A stretch of DNA of 64,000 nucleotides from Phoebastria nigripes (taxonomy: Eukaryota > Chordata > Aves > Procellariiformes > Diomedeidae): NCBI GenBank assembly GCA_035582835.1, contig JAYKAV010003353.1, positions 204,563 to 268,562 on the forward strand. The letters are read 5' to 3'. The position numbers and the translations under genes are program-made. Under the pieces are notes generated by a model, which ran no database searches, was not told the DNA's origin, and saw nothing but the letters and a program-made list of their open reading frames with translations. Positions 1-11,667 of the stretch are shown here, piece by piece (within the stretch, counting starts at the first letter, position 1; each line of letters starts with the position of its first letter).

Positions 1-178
1 AAGCATTGGAAGAGGCTGCCCAGGGAAGTGGTGGAGTCCCCATCCCTGGAAGTATTTAAAAGACGTGTAGATGAGGCGCTTAGGGACATGGTTTAGTGGG
101 CATGGTGGTGGTGTGTTGACGGTTGGACTTGATGATCTTAGAGGTCTTTTCCAACCTTATTGATTCTATGATTCGATG
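1..178 (+). mobile_element. CR1 LINE, 3' end (cut by window edge)
   Basis: This is the last part of a CR1 (chicken repeat 1) non-LTR retrotransposon that continues off the left edge. Frame 1 reads the ORF2 C-terminus from base 1 to a TAG stop at 94-96, with the conserved core [18 protein letters not shown] short 3' UTR follows, containing the family's GGTTGGACTTGATGATCTTAGAGG-type stretch, and the copy ends at the CR1 tail GATTCTATGATTCGATG. This 31-codon tail has no frameshift or early stop, so the copy is fairly young. Its 3' UTR wording (cttagggacatggtttagtgg) matches the - strand copy at 6198-6456, so the two belong to one subfamily. Identification is by recognition of family sequence; subfamily naming would need a library search. 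Confidence 0.93.
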
Positions 179-1639
179 AAATGTGCAGATGCATGCCTAT
201 TCCTAGTTTTGAAAGAATTTGAAACTGCAGAAATATTTTGTGACTCAAAATTCAGAGTTGTTTCGTACATACCTGAAATGTGGCACCACTCTGAAAGTCT
301 GTAGATGCACAACCTGTTCTTTTGAAATACAGTATCAGCCAAGCTGTTCTGAAAGCATTTTTTTCATTATGTTCAAACTCCATTTTCTTTATCGTTATAG
401 CAGGCCAATAAATTTGATCTGTATTAAAACACTCAAGATCTGGACTTAAATTCTGTATGAAGCTTTTCCAGGAAGACAGAATCTCTTTCCTTCAGTGAGA
501 AGGAGATGATTGTGTGAGTGCATTTCATAGAAAACAATAGAAAAACTTATTAAGAAAAATACAAACCATCAGGTCTTTCCTCCAAACTTCTAAAGCACAT
601 TTTGAAGNATGGACAATTCATAGGCTTAATCAAACATGTTTGTTCAATGATATAGANGGAAACTGGACAGTTCTTTCTGTGGCCAAAACAAAAAAAAGAT
701 TAAAGAAAGTATATCTGGAGCATTTAAAATAGAATCACATTGCAAGTAGCACATATTTCATTTGTTTTCTTTTTAGCTGAGCTGGGAAATAGCAAAATTA
801 GTCAAATTAATTTACTCTGTGAGGGGGTTCATTTGGATTTTTACGGGAGAGGGCAAACCAGAGTTGTATAATTTTTTAATTTTTTTTTTTCTTTTTTCAT
901 AATTGTTGGAAAAAATGAAGTGCTGCCAAGTCACTTAACTGGAATAGTAGAAATACACATTTGAATTTCCTCTTTAGGCAAATCAGGGTGGATCCTGCTG
1001 CCATTACTTCAAAGATAGGCACCTCACCCCGCAAGTGTTCCATGGAAAACAATGGAAAGAANTGTAAAGCAACCTTTAAGCAATATCAAACAATACTTTA
1101 GATGCTAGGAATCAGTTAATTTCTCTAACAGNAACTGCATTCAGTTATTTACTTTTACTAGCATAAGTAAGAACAAAACTCGTTTCTTGTGAGTAAAAGG
1201 GAGGAAAAAAATCCAAAACCTGATTTCTGTAGTTTCTAATGCTGCTGACTTCTTATTCATTTTGGTGCTTCATTATACACATACCACTTAGTTTTTCTAT
1301 ATTTTTTTTCATGCTAAACATGATATTTTGATACATAGTATTCAAACCTTAGAGATATTAGCAATCTGTATTTCACGGCCATAAGTATTTATTTCTTTTT
1401 GTTAATGCACCACATAATTCCCCCTCACACACACATTTGCATTTTATGAATTGTAACAATATGGTAAAAGATGAATTCATAGTGATTACTTCGTAGAACT
1501 TCNTATTTGAACTTTTGAACTCCTGGAATGAGTGCTGCATTCCATGCTGGAAAGGAAATATGTGAGCCATTTCCTAATGCATACGCTTTCCCATATACTT
1601 TTTCTATGTGCATACCCAAATTGCATTGACTTTTACTAA

Positions 1640-1800
1640 ATCTCCTTCTAAATTGACTTTGTTGAATTGGTACAACTCTGATTCTCCTGAATTAAAGTGC
1701 CTTAATTTAGCTTGTTAGAGAATTAAGCTAAATCAATATAATTCACTTATACTGATTTAAGAGAGTTAAATTGATGCAATTCCCTGGCGTGTATTTTTTT
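1640..1800. mobile_element. Probable ancient hAT-like non-autonomous DNA transposon remnant
   Basis: The block contains stretches such as AATTAAAGTGCCTTAATTTA and GAGAGTTAAATTGATGCAA. These resemble the ends and body of the short hAT-type elements common in turtles, crocodilians and birds, which share GTGCCTTAATTTAG and TTAAATYGRTGCAA phrases. There is also an internal inverted repeat, ATTTAGCTT near 1706 with AAGCTAAAT about 11 bp later. The outer ends, around 1620 (AATTGCATTGA) and 1775 (TTGATGCAATT), are weakly inverted, consistent with worn terminal inverted repeats. No intact TIR or 8-bp target duplication can be read. Orientation is unknown. The alternative is chance AT-rich sequence. 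Confidence 0.42.
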
Positions 1801-3240
1801 CAACTATTGAGAAGAAATGTAGGAAAATTCATGTCATTTTTATGCATTCCAGTCTCAGAATTATTTCTTTCACACTTTTCACTGGAATAAAACCAGCTAA
1901 AGTGGAGAGTTGCCTTAGAATAAAGTGAGAAAGAAAAAAAGACAACATGAACTATATTCATTTTTAAGTATGTGAAATTCAACCCACTTTCCTAGGACTG
2001 GTGTCCAGTATTAGCCCATGTCAATCATGACTTATATAGAACTTCTCAGACAAGCTGCCCCCTTCCCACCCTCCCAAAAGAACCGAACAACCTGCAGAAC
2101 ACCAGAAATCTTCATCTATGTCCATCTTAGAAATTAATATAGTTCTAGTTTGCTGATGTTAAATTTCAGTGTGGATTACAGATGGTAGAGGCACTTACTG
2201 GAATTATCTAACTTTTTGGCATGAGATAAAAATCATATGAAGGTATTCCATGCTTCATAATAGGATAATGGCTTTNGATGGCATATAAAATTTTAAACTT
2301 AATAAATGTAGGCTTTTTGGTAAAATATAAGCAANGATCATACTAATTTCTTCACTACCTTTGTCATAGTTCTATTAAGGACTTGGAACACTGTCTAAAT
2401 TTAGGGTCTTGATCTTAAATTGCCTTGCAGGATGGCAGAATTGTAATCAGCAAGACAAATTACCTTTAAATTCCTTTAAAATCATGACAATTTTATTATT
2501 TTTGCAGTTTTGATTAGGAAAAGTATTCCTGACCAGGAAAAATGCAAGATTTAAAACAACCTATGTGCATCAGTTTTATCCTGGAATTTTGGCAATCACA
2601 AGACTTGTTCTGAATAGCTGCACAGAATACATGCTCAAAACTTGTTTTTCAAATGTAGGATGACTATTTTCATAGCTGGATGCTATATGTATATATTTTT
2701 CTACTGAATTCATTTTAAGAATACTTAGGTAAAGAGGATTGAATTAATTTAGCAGAAAATTTAAGTGAACTCAAATTTTTGGTCTCTACTTCATGTTAAA
2801 TTTAAGAAAAAGAGGAAATTATTTCATGGATTAGAACATAATGGTTTCTGCTTAACTGTTTTCAATTTCTTTATTGTACTTTTGATGGTTGACTTTGGAA
2901 TATTATTTGTGGTTTCCTCCAGCTTCAGCAAACTATAGCAGAACAAATTTACAGGGGAAAAAGCTAGATATTCATCTCTTGTATTTGAATGTCTGTAATT
3001 TATCGTATTTTTAAAAGATGAAAAGACATTTCCTGTTTTGTCCATACTGATGCCTAGCTATAAAGTAAATGAAGTAAGCTAGTGACTTGAGGGGGGACTA
3101 ATTTGTAGTGCTAAATAGATANCAGCTCAGAGCTCTGGGATGGCTGTACGGAAAAACAATACTGTTAGGAACGTATGGCAAGACCTACACGTCACTAAAG
3201 GGGCAATGAGGCAATGATCCAGTTGATCTCAAGAATTTAA

Positions 3241-3385
3241 AAGAAAAGGTTCATATTAGTAGTATATTATTTGTTATTATAGATATTATATAATATTATA
3301 TGTGAGTGCATGTTATATATTACATAATACAATGAAATATTTATTATCTGTTATTATACATTATATATTATTATATTTAACTCAC
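3241..3385. repeat. AT-rich low-complexity tract
   Basis: A run of imperfect TATTA, ATATTATA and TTATTATA words over about 145 bp. It is simple-sequence DNA with no fixed period. Confidence 0.75.
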
Positions 3386-6197
3386 AGAACTTCCCTGTTG
3401 TCAATTTCTACATACATTTTATTTCTGATACCCAACTTTGTTATATTGTGCATGTTTCTACTACTTCCAAAAAGAATTCAGTATTAACAACCCACTTGAT
3501 ATCTCCATTCCTATTAATGGATATTAGAGCCTAAAATGAGGTAAAATCATCTTACTTCAACTATGCAGTGTTGGTAGTACATGGTGACATGCATTGCTTA
3601 TAGNTCCTCACAAAGAGGGAAAGACTGTCAGCATTCAGGACTTACTGTGCAAATTTGTTGTTTGGCAGCAATAAGTACATCTTCCTTTAAAAAACAAAAC
3701 AAGCCAAAAACGAAACAAGTAAGGGAACCTGCTGAGCAAATAATATTCAATTTCATTGTAGAGCACTGCTGCTTTCTGTTTGGCTGAATGTATCCCCTCT
3801 TCGTATTCTTTCCTGAATATTGCAGGTATAGACGNGACTGTTCCAGGCATACTAGAAGAACATTCCTGGAGTTTCTTTGCTCTACAGTGACAGTTAGATC
3901 ATTAAAGCTGCTTTGATGGATGCTTCCCGGTGAGCAAATCTGTTGCACTTGAAAACTGTGATCGTAGTGGTTCTACAGCATGATCCTCTATTATTATCCT
4001 TTGTCACATTTAGATACTNCAGTGGAGCATGAATTGCAATGATGGTGAATTTCTTTCCTAAGAACTAATATATTTACTCTCCTTTTAAGTGCCAGGATCC
4101 CTTTAACTTCCCCCTCTCCCTCCAGAGAAATTACTTCTAGCTTATAAACAGAAAATAATGTTCTTCCTCACTGATTTCTGGGAAGATGTGCACCCAAACT
4201 TCATTTTGTGGCATCCATCTGAAAAAAAAACCATTCTGAAATCAAAGGAGAGGCACAGGACTCGCTCTTGAATATCTGGAAAGATTCTTTGGAAGCTTAA
4301 ATCCACTTTAGTTGAGATTTAGTTTTAGTAGGCTGATCTTCTGTGCAAGTGCCATGAATAGTGCAAGCAAGGTGAAATGACTCTCTGGTTAATTACCTGC
4401 AGTTTCCAGAAGAAAAAACATTCATTTTCTTTCAACTTGAGCACAGGGTATTTTGCCAAGGCTTGTACTTCGCTGTACATACTTGGCCTATTCTGACAGT
4501 TCAAAATCTGATTTGTGTTTGCTGATTGAACATCAAGCAGACTTGACTGTGAGCCCTCCATCTTGAAGTCACTGTGAGTTCCTTTCCCATCCTTAAAGGA
4601 ATACCTAGTCTTTACTATAGCTGAGTAAGTTGTTTTGTTTGGCCTTTATGCTCTCCCTACAGCCTAAAGGACCCCTTAGGTTGCAGCGTTTCATTGCTAT
4701 CTATCTCATGTATTTATGCTGTACCTTAGAGCTGATGCATTCTGTAGTACGCTCCATGTTGTTGAGGACTGTTCTTCCCCTCCACCCCAAGCTTTCGCTA
4801 ACATGATTCATGAGAAATAAATCGAGATTTTCTGTGACTTCTTGATGCCAAATAGAAAGCTTAGCAACAGTTGATCCCAATGCCAGGGGGAGCAGCTAAT
4901 GCCCCCGCCCTCCCCAAGGTGAGTAGAACCGTATCAGTTGAAGATGGTAGATTTAAAAGAAAAGAAAGCAATGCACCCTCTATCCCTCCAAAAAAACTAG
5001 TGATTTCAGTCACGCTTAGAATGTTGAAAATCATACTGCTTAAACCGCAAAAAGATTAAACTGATACCTTTATCCGACGTTATGTGGGATAATGCCGTGT
5101 GCAAGAAGTATGATGGTTATGAGGTAGACACCCATGATGCTTGTTTTGAGAGTCCACTATACTGTGTCTGTTTTAATTCTGTCTGTCAAATTCTAATTGT
5201 AAAAAGCAGAATTAAAGGAGCCTGAGGAATGGAAGGGTGAGGGGGAATAATCCATTTTGGTACCAGTGTACACAGAGGATAGAGAACATGACGGGCAGAA
5301 AAGCCTTGAAAACCTCAGGCTTTTTTCCTTCTCTGCCAGCAGACACCTGGAACATGACAAGCGTATGTGCTGTGACTGTTGTCTCAACCAGTAAAATTTG
5401 TGACTATAGTTCGGTGACAGCCTTAATCTGCAAATTACAGTAAAATGAGCCCTTCTGGGGACAAAATGAAGATAAGTTTTATTGTTCACAATTGATAGTT
5501 GTGATCCCCTTTAAGACTCAGGTCAGGATCTAGGCATTCTGTTATCTTTTCTGAAACTCTAAAAGTTTGGTGACTGTTTCATCCTGTGAGCCTGGACCTA
5601 GTGGGGCTTGAGTCTTTTCCTTGTCCTCTTTTCTCTGTCTTTCAGAATGAGCCTGGAAGCTCTGTGTCATCTCCTAAGGTCTGGTTGGCATTTTCATCGC
5701 CCACTAATATCAAGGGGAAACTCCTCTGACCAGAGCATAGCTCTAGGGATACTTTCTCAGAAGAGGTGATGCTTTTATTAGTGGATAGATTTTTCTCTTC
5801 TAATCTGTGTTTGCTGCCTGTTTAGGAGGAGTAAGTTAGAGGCTTTGGAAGGGGAAAATGACACCCAGGTTTGAATCACTTATATNAGGCATTGATGCAG
5901 CAAATTAAAGCAGCTCCACTCCTACCTGAGGATGACTTCTGGATACTATAAGTCTTTTACAGCTGTTAAGAGGATAAGCCTTGAATGCAGCTTAACATCT
6001 CATTTTGGCAGCATGTTCCTGCAATATATACTTGCAGTACTACTTCTCCCAGTGTTCGCAGATCTACCTGATTTCCACAGAACAAATCTATGAACACTCC
6101 CCCAGGAAGCAACCTAAAAGGATTCATGAATGTAATTGAATCACAATGTGGGGTTTTTTTAAGTCTGTAAATTAATATTTGAAAATCATTTTCCTTA

Positions 6198-6456
6198 TAG
6201 AATCATAGAATCATTAAGGTTGGAAAGGACCTCTGAGATCATTGAGTCCAACCGTCAACCCAACACCTCCATGCCCACTAAACCATGTCCCTAAGCACCA
6301 CATCTACAGGTCTTTTAAATACCTCCAGGGATGGGGACTCAACCACCTCCCTGGGCAGCCTGTTCCAATGCTTGATAACCCTTTCGGTGAAGAAATTTTT
6401 CCTAATATCCAGTCTAAACCTCCCTTGGCGCAACTTAAACCTCCCTTGGCGCAACT
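6198..6456 (-). mobile_element. CR1 LINE, 5'-truncated 3' end
   Basis: Read on the - strand, this is the 3' terminal part of CR1. It covers the ORF2 C-terminal coding stretch (complement of the bases around 6310-6400), then the 3' UTR, and ends at the complement of TAGAATCATAGAATCATTAA at 6198. The 3' UTR words (complement of ccatgcccactaaaccatg and gtccctaagcacc) match the copy at 1-178, so the two are the same subfamily. The 5' truncation point at about 6456 coincides with an unusual perfect 21-bp tandem duplication. It has no coding capacity. Confidence 0.93.
6415..6456. repeat. Perfect 21-bp tandem duplication inside CR1
   Basis: Two identical 21-bp units, 6415-6435 and 6436-6456, start TAAACCTCCCTTGG and end GCAACT. 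A single copy of this stretch is usual in CR1 (the GGCGCAACTT region), so the second copy is a local duplication. It sits exactly at the 5' truncation edge of the element. Confidence 0.9.
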
Positions 6457-8998
6457 AAATATATCAATACATTGGGCGCATTGTTCACCGTGTGTCCAAA
6501 TAGTGTAATGTATTTTCCTAGAATATCTTCCTGTTTTCCATCAGCTTCTTGGAATCATGTGGTGGTTCACGTAATTATTGCCATGAAGTAATGAACGTCA
6601 GTGACATTAACATGAGAAGTAGAAATCTGAATNATCTTATCATATTTGACTATAAAGCTCTGTAAAGAAAGGACTGTACTGAAGCAGTGAATTTGCCATG
6701 ATATATTTCTGATTGCAAAGCATAAATTGGCAAAGAAATTCCACTTTCTCTATAGAATAAGAATGAAGCATATCAGGGCCCTGAGGGCTTAATTTGGGGG
6801 GGGGGAGAGAAAAAAAAAAAGTGAAAAGGACTGGTTTTGCNGCAACTGTGGGCCATGCACAAAACTTTCTTCACCCTCTGCACTGAATGAAGCAGTGAAT
6901 CTTGGGCTGGGAGTGGGAAGAAAGAATAATTAGACTGTATCTTAGTTGTGTCTTAGGGCATGTACACGTAGGGCTGAATTACGTAGGTGTGTTCTTGCTT
7001 CTTGGTGAACACAGAGAATCGCAATTCAAATTAAACAAACAAACAAATGCTATCTTGTATTTGTACTGAGTTCAGAGTATGGTTACAAGCAATTGTTGGG
7101 AAATAGCTGATGTTCTAGGTTAATATGCTGGCTACATCTATTTCTGTGCCCATATTCTTAATTTAGCTGGAGATGCTTACCTTAAGCCAGTTGTGCTTTG
7201 GGACAGTTAAATAAGGTGCTGGATAAACAGAACTCAGGTGGGCTTTTAATGTTTTTACATCTAATTCCTAAAGAACCTCACCAATTTGATTCAGCAAATC
7301 TCTAGCTATCCTATAGCAAGTCTATCTGCTCTACTGCTGAGTTCTCCCAAGCTCCTGACAAGGCATTTCTTTTCTGAAGAGGTGATGATTTTAAGCAGGC
7401 TGGGCTGCTTAAGTGATGGGGTGATTGATGCAGACTGTGGTGGCTCCAGGCAGGAAAGTCCATTTCCTTTTGTGAAATGAGAATTTATGCTGGTCATTAT
7501 GCAAATAAAAACATAAAAGCTTAAGCTCCCTGCAGCTCTCAGTTCACAGAAGTTTATTAGGGAGTACGTCTGTCTGGCTTCCTTCATCTCCCACAAAGAA
7601 CTACCAAGTTGTCTTTTGCTGGGTTTATGTTTGCAGTCTCTGGGAATGTAGCTGCCTGCTGGCACTTGCTGTTGCTAGAGCAGTAGGGGCTTCTGAGAGG
7701 GGATTTTGACAAGCCTAATTCCTAGAAGTGTTGGGGCTGCCTGCTGCNTGAGATGGTCACAATAGCCCTAGGCTTTTTTCTTTTGTTTTTCTTTTTTTTC
7801 CCCTCCCTCTTTAAAGGAAGATCCTCCCTCTTCTAAAAAACTAATTGGAACTGTAATTTACAGTTCAGCTGCTCATATATCAGTATACTTATATTATAAC
7901 TTTAAAATAAAATTACCTAAGAACTTTAATAGAAAATTGGCAATTTGGAGTCCAAAAACCTTTATGCCAGGTATCTGACATCCTTCCTTATAACTGCTAA
8001 GATTAGTGGAGTGGGAGCTGCTTGTAGGGAANGGAGAGATGCTGACTTTTTTTATCTTTCATCACACCATCTGCAGATAGCAGTGTGCAAGAAAAACGCC
8101 TTGTCAGATAAGCTAAAACTTATTTAAGAGATTAGAATCTTTTCCAAAATAGCATATGTTAAATGCCAAACATGTCTGAATGGTTATAAGCAAAAAGTAA
8201 TACCAGGCTAATGTGATAAGATAAAATAAACAGAACCATTTTTCAAGTTGTGCTCAGAAGAAATACGGACTAAAACACTGCAAGTAGGTAGTTTAGGCTA
8301 TTTCTTTCTATTCAGGGTTTGTAATATNGATGAAAAATTATGTTTCCTCTTTCTGTTGGTCTGCTGAGTTAAAACCTGTTTTATCTTATTATGTAGACCA
8401 CACGTGATAGGCCAGCTAGAGCAACAGCTACAGGATGGAAGGAGAATGCATAGATGGTTTTTACCATCTATGACGCACCAAGGAGATGGTCTTTTATTCA
8501 TTAAATAATCACAAAAAGTAAATCCACACAGCTAAAATAGCTGCGATAGGGAAGAACACCTTGGCCTTTTCTGGGCGCTTTCCCTGCCGGGGTCTCCAAA
8601 GGGGGAGCTAGTGGATGCTGCTATTTATTAATTTTGTCGGTGCCCTTTGGAAGTTTCTCTTGAACAATGAGGCTCTGGTGCTGGATTCCCTACAGCTTCC
8701 TGCTAGTTCCCTTGGTGGTGCAAGTAGTCCGGGGCATCATTCTGTACAGCAAATAAGAGGAGCTGTAATTGAGTGGAATGGGAACCTGTGCAGTGGCAAG
8801 CCAGTGAGATACTGTTGTAACACTAGATCTCAAGAATTTCTTTATGATGGTGGTGGAAGCTAAAGCATTGTGGAATGGTTAGTAGGAGGCATGCTTAGCT
8901 GTTTTCTTGTTGGGTTTTGTCTTTTTTTTTCCCCTTCCTTCCCAAGCCAGCCTTATAGTACAGTACTCAGGAATACATAATAAAGATTCAGTCACTGA
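6457..8998. other. Gene-free unique DNA
   Basis: No recognised gene or repeat family. It holds a short G then A run near 6797-6820, a (CAAA)n-like stretch near 7033, a pyrimidine-rich stretch at 7771-7815, several single Ns, and the small hairpin at 8449-8472. The 119-codon frame at 7306-7665 on the - strand has no domain I recognise. Confidence 0.7.
8449..8472. repeat. Short perfect inverted repeat (hairpin)
   Basis: Arms CATAGATGGT (8449-8458) and ACCATCTATG (8463-8472) are perfectly complementary over 10 bp around a TTTT loop. Beyond the arms, TGC on the left can pair with GCA on the right across a small bulge. The sequence is not part of a repeat I recognise. Confidence 0.85.
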
Positions 8999-9003
8999 CC
9001 AGA
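8999..9003. repeat. Target-site duplication, left copy (CCAGA)
   Basis: CCAGA abuts the first TG of LTR A and is repeated exactly at 9593-9597, directly after the final CA. A 5-bp duplication is a normal retroviral integrase footprint. Confidence 0.88.
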
Positions 9004-9115
9004 TGTTCTGGGTTAACCCCAGCAGGCAGCTGAGCACCACATAGCCACTTGCTCGCTCCCCCCGCAGTGGGATGGGGGAGAGAATTGGAAGGGTAAAGTG
9101 GGTTGATAAAGACAG

Positions 9116-9121
9116 TTTAAT
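9116..9121 (-). promoter_or_regulatory. LTR A poly(A) signal ATTAAA
   Basis: TTTAAT on the + strand reads ATTAAA on the - strand. It lies 182 bp after the TATA box in LTR sense and is conserved in all three LTR copies, as expected for the R-region polyadenylation signal. Activity is unknown. Confidence 0.68.
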
Positions 9122-9302
9122 AGGAAAAGCAAAAGCCGCGAGCCCAAGCAGATCAAAACAAGGAATTCATCCACTCCTTCCCATCNGCAGGCAGGTGTTC
9201 AGCCACCTCCAGGAAAGCAGGGCTCCACCATGCGTAACGGTNACTTGGGAAGACAAACGCCATCACTCCGAACGTCCCCCCATTCCTCCTTCTTTCCCCA
9301 GC

Positions 9303-9308
9303 TTTATA
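9303..9308 (-). promoter_or_regulatory. LTR A TATA box
   Basis: TTTATA on the + strand reads TATAAA on the - strand in the context GCATATAAAGC. The same box lies at 15319-15324 in LTR C and is degraded in LTR B. Position and spacing fit the U3 core promoter. It is a candidate - strand promoter; transcription is not shown. Confidence 0.65.
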
Positions 9309-9592
9309 TGCTGAGCACGACGTCATATGGTGTGGAATACCCCTTTGGTCAGTTGGGGTCAGCTGTCCCAGCTGTGTCCCCTCCCAACTTCCTGTACACC
9401 CCCAGCCTCCTCGCTGGTGGGGTGGGGTGAGAAGCAGAAAAGGCCTTGACTTTTGTTGGCATTGTAAGCCCTGCTCAGCAATAATGAAAACATCTCTGTG
9501 TTATGAACACTGTTTCCAGCACAAATCCAAAGCATAGCACCATAGCAGGTGCTATGATGAAAATTAGCTCAATCCCAGCCCAAACCAGTACA

Positions 9593-9597
9593 CCAGA
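9593..9597. repeat. Target-site duplication, right copy (CCAGA)
   Basis: Exact match to 8999-9003, directly following the final CA of LTR A. Confidence 0.88.
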
Positions 9598-11667
9598 TGA
9601 GAAAAAAGCTGGACAATCTCAGAGAAAGATTTAATCTATCCTGTATGACCAGGGAACAAGATGGGCCTGACCTGTGAAGTGCACAAACACATTGCCTAGG
9701 GAGCCATGTCCTGTAATTCAACAAATGACTGGGCTTGTTGGCACTAGTTGGGCTATGTCCCACTGCGCCTATTGAGAAGCTGTTTCAGACCCTCACACTG
9801 TCAATGATTGGGAGGTTTCTTCTAGTCACCAGCTTGATTTATTCAGAGCTCGTTCTTCTGCCAGCCTCTTTGTTTAGCTGAATTATCTCTTTCTTCCCGG
9901 TATTTGCATCCTGATTTATTTGCGGGGAATGGTTCTGTTCCCTCTTGGCCTTTGGTGTGGTTAATCAAGCCAAGTTTCTTTAATTCATCTATGTCAATAT
10001 AAATTTGAGAAAGATTAACATGTGTGACAGAATTACACTCAGCATTCTAAATGGGATTTTCAATCTAGCAGTCATATGGTCTTGGCAGATGTAGGTCTGC
10101 TAGAAAAACTTTGCTAGATATATCCAAAGATTTTTGCCTTTTGCATCACTGTATCACAGTTTCCAGGACTGACATAAGCGAAGTAGGCAATTGCCTTGGG
10201 CACCAGATTGCTGGGGCAATTAAATAGGCATGGCCTTCTGTTAATTTTGCCCTTTTTTGCCTACATTGCGAACAAACCTTGAGCTGAATGACTTTGTGAT
10301 CAAGTAACATACACAGAGCTTTCTCTTTTTTGAGGAGCTTGAGGATAGAAATATCCTTGTTAACTCCTAAGGATGTTATTAAATTCTGGCTGTCTGTTCT
10401 TCCAGGCCACAAAATTGATACTTTGGTCTTTTATATTAGGATGCCTCTCAAGCTTGGATCTGAAGAGAATGCTTTTTTGCCTGTTTGGTGTGACAGTCAT
10501 TTCAGATAGCATGACCTTCTGTAGTCGTCCACATAAATAGATACATTGCATGAGCATGAGATACTTGAATGTTAGCGGGCCAAACCCTCTGAGTTTGGGT
10601 GTCTTGCAACAAATCTAGGAGGAAATTGTCAGATGTCTTTTCCTCATGTTTTCCAATTTTTGCTGCTTTGTTGTAAAGTGCTGCTTTTCCTTAAGCCATG
10701 AATGGCAATGATTCTTTTAGTGTACTGTGAAATTTCTTAATTTTATCATTGTATAAGAAAATGCAGTTTCTTTGTATTAGGTGGACGTGTCATTGGTGTA
10801 AAGTAACACCACATGTGATTTAAATCATGTGAAATGCACTTATGTGTTAGTGACTGACTACTGCAACTTAGCAATGTGACAGGGAAGCGGGGGAATGTTA
10901 ATAGAAAGGCAGCTTTTGTAGAAAGGTCACTTTTATGGTATACCAAAATGGAAGAGGTTGGAGATCAGTCACAAAAGCCATTTTCAAATTGGTAATTACT
11001 GTAGTATCTGGTCCTCATCACTAAAGAACTACACAAAATTATCTTACTTGTGTGTTTGAGTCATGCATATTTTTAATGCAGAGATTGATACAGGATGTAA
11101 ATTGCAGTGAAAAATGCATTCTGCAGTGAAGGATATCAAGCAGCTATGAAATGTAAGTCAAACAGCTAACAAACACATTTTTATTAAATGGAAACAAGAA
11201 AACTCAAACAAGGTAAGTAAACACAGTACTGGTATTTAATTCTTGAAGCATAACTATATCAATAATATTTTACTGTGTTTTCTTCAGAGGAAGCAACAGC
11301 TAGGTCAGCTAGTTGCTTTTTCTTTCTTCTAATAATTGGCACTCACTGTTCAAGGTTTTTGAAGTCTTGATGGGGGGTAAGGCTGCATTTAAGCTGAGTT
11401 GGTGTATTAATCTCACCTGCTTCTGATTTTGCTGCTTCTCATGCTGCCAGCCCCACTGCTCGCTGTTCTGTGCTACTCATTGCTCTGCTTCTCATCCCTT
11501 TAGCTATGCTTCACACAACTTTTCCNCCTGCTTACTGGTCCCACTACCTCTGCCTCATAGCTCTTCTCTTGCTAGCTGTGCTTCATACTGCTTTTCTCCC
11601 TATTTTCTCTCCTCATCTGTTTCTTCACTGTGTTAGCCATTCTAGCCAACTTCAGCAGCTTTGCTGG
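9598..11667. other. Gene-free DNA between LTR A and LTR B
   Basis: No gag, pol or env remnant and no host exon is visible. The stretch at 11400-11660 is pyrimidine-rich. It contains a degenerate direct repeat in which TAGCTATGCTTCACACAAC near 11502 resembles TAGCTGTGCTTCATACTGC near 11573. A 12-bp palindrome, TGATTTAAATCA, lies at 10816-10827. Otherwise it is ordinary unique sequence. Confidence 0.65.

Larger units (their letters stand above)
179..6197. other. Gene-free unique DNA
   Basis: AT-rich single-copy sequence. I see no exon, RNA gene or CpG-rich promoter. It contains a probable old hAT-like remnant (1640-1800), an AT-rich low-complexity stretch (3241-3385), short T and A runs, and about twelve single ambiguous bases. 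The longer open frames (for example 3628-3948 on -, 5193-5489 on -) have no recognisable domain and biased low-complexity composition, so I treat them as chance. Confidence 0.7.
9004..9592 (-). mobile_element. Solo LTR A, avian endogenous retrovirus
   Basis: A 589-bp LTR bounded by TG...CA (reading TGTTCTGGGTTAACCCC at the left) and flanked by a perfect CCAGA target duplication. The family is an abundant avian LTR whose ends carry the TTAACCCCAGC motif and a CCAAACCAGYACA-like end. In its own sense, the - strand, it has a TATA box (complement of 9303-9308) and then an ATTAAA poly(A) signal (complement of 9116-9121), giving the U3-R-U5 order. No gag, pol or env sequence lies next to it, and the target duplication encloses only this one LTR, so it is a solo LTR left by recombination. 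Two ambiguous bases fall inside (9186, 9242). Copies B and C belong to the same family. I do not assign an exact family name. Confidence 0.92.

Noticed and set aside
4871..5059. Possible exon ending at CCCCAAG/GTGAGT near 4918
   Set aside because: A lone donor-like match. There is no good acceptor, no protein similarity, and the frame continues through the supposed intron.
10150..10280. Possible old repeat with GGCAATTGCCTTGGGCACC
   Set aside because: The phrase feels repeat-like, but I cannot tie it to a family or define edges. A library search would decide.
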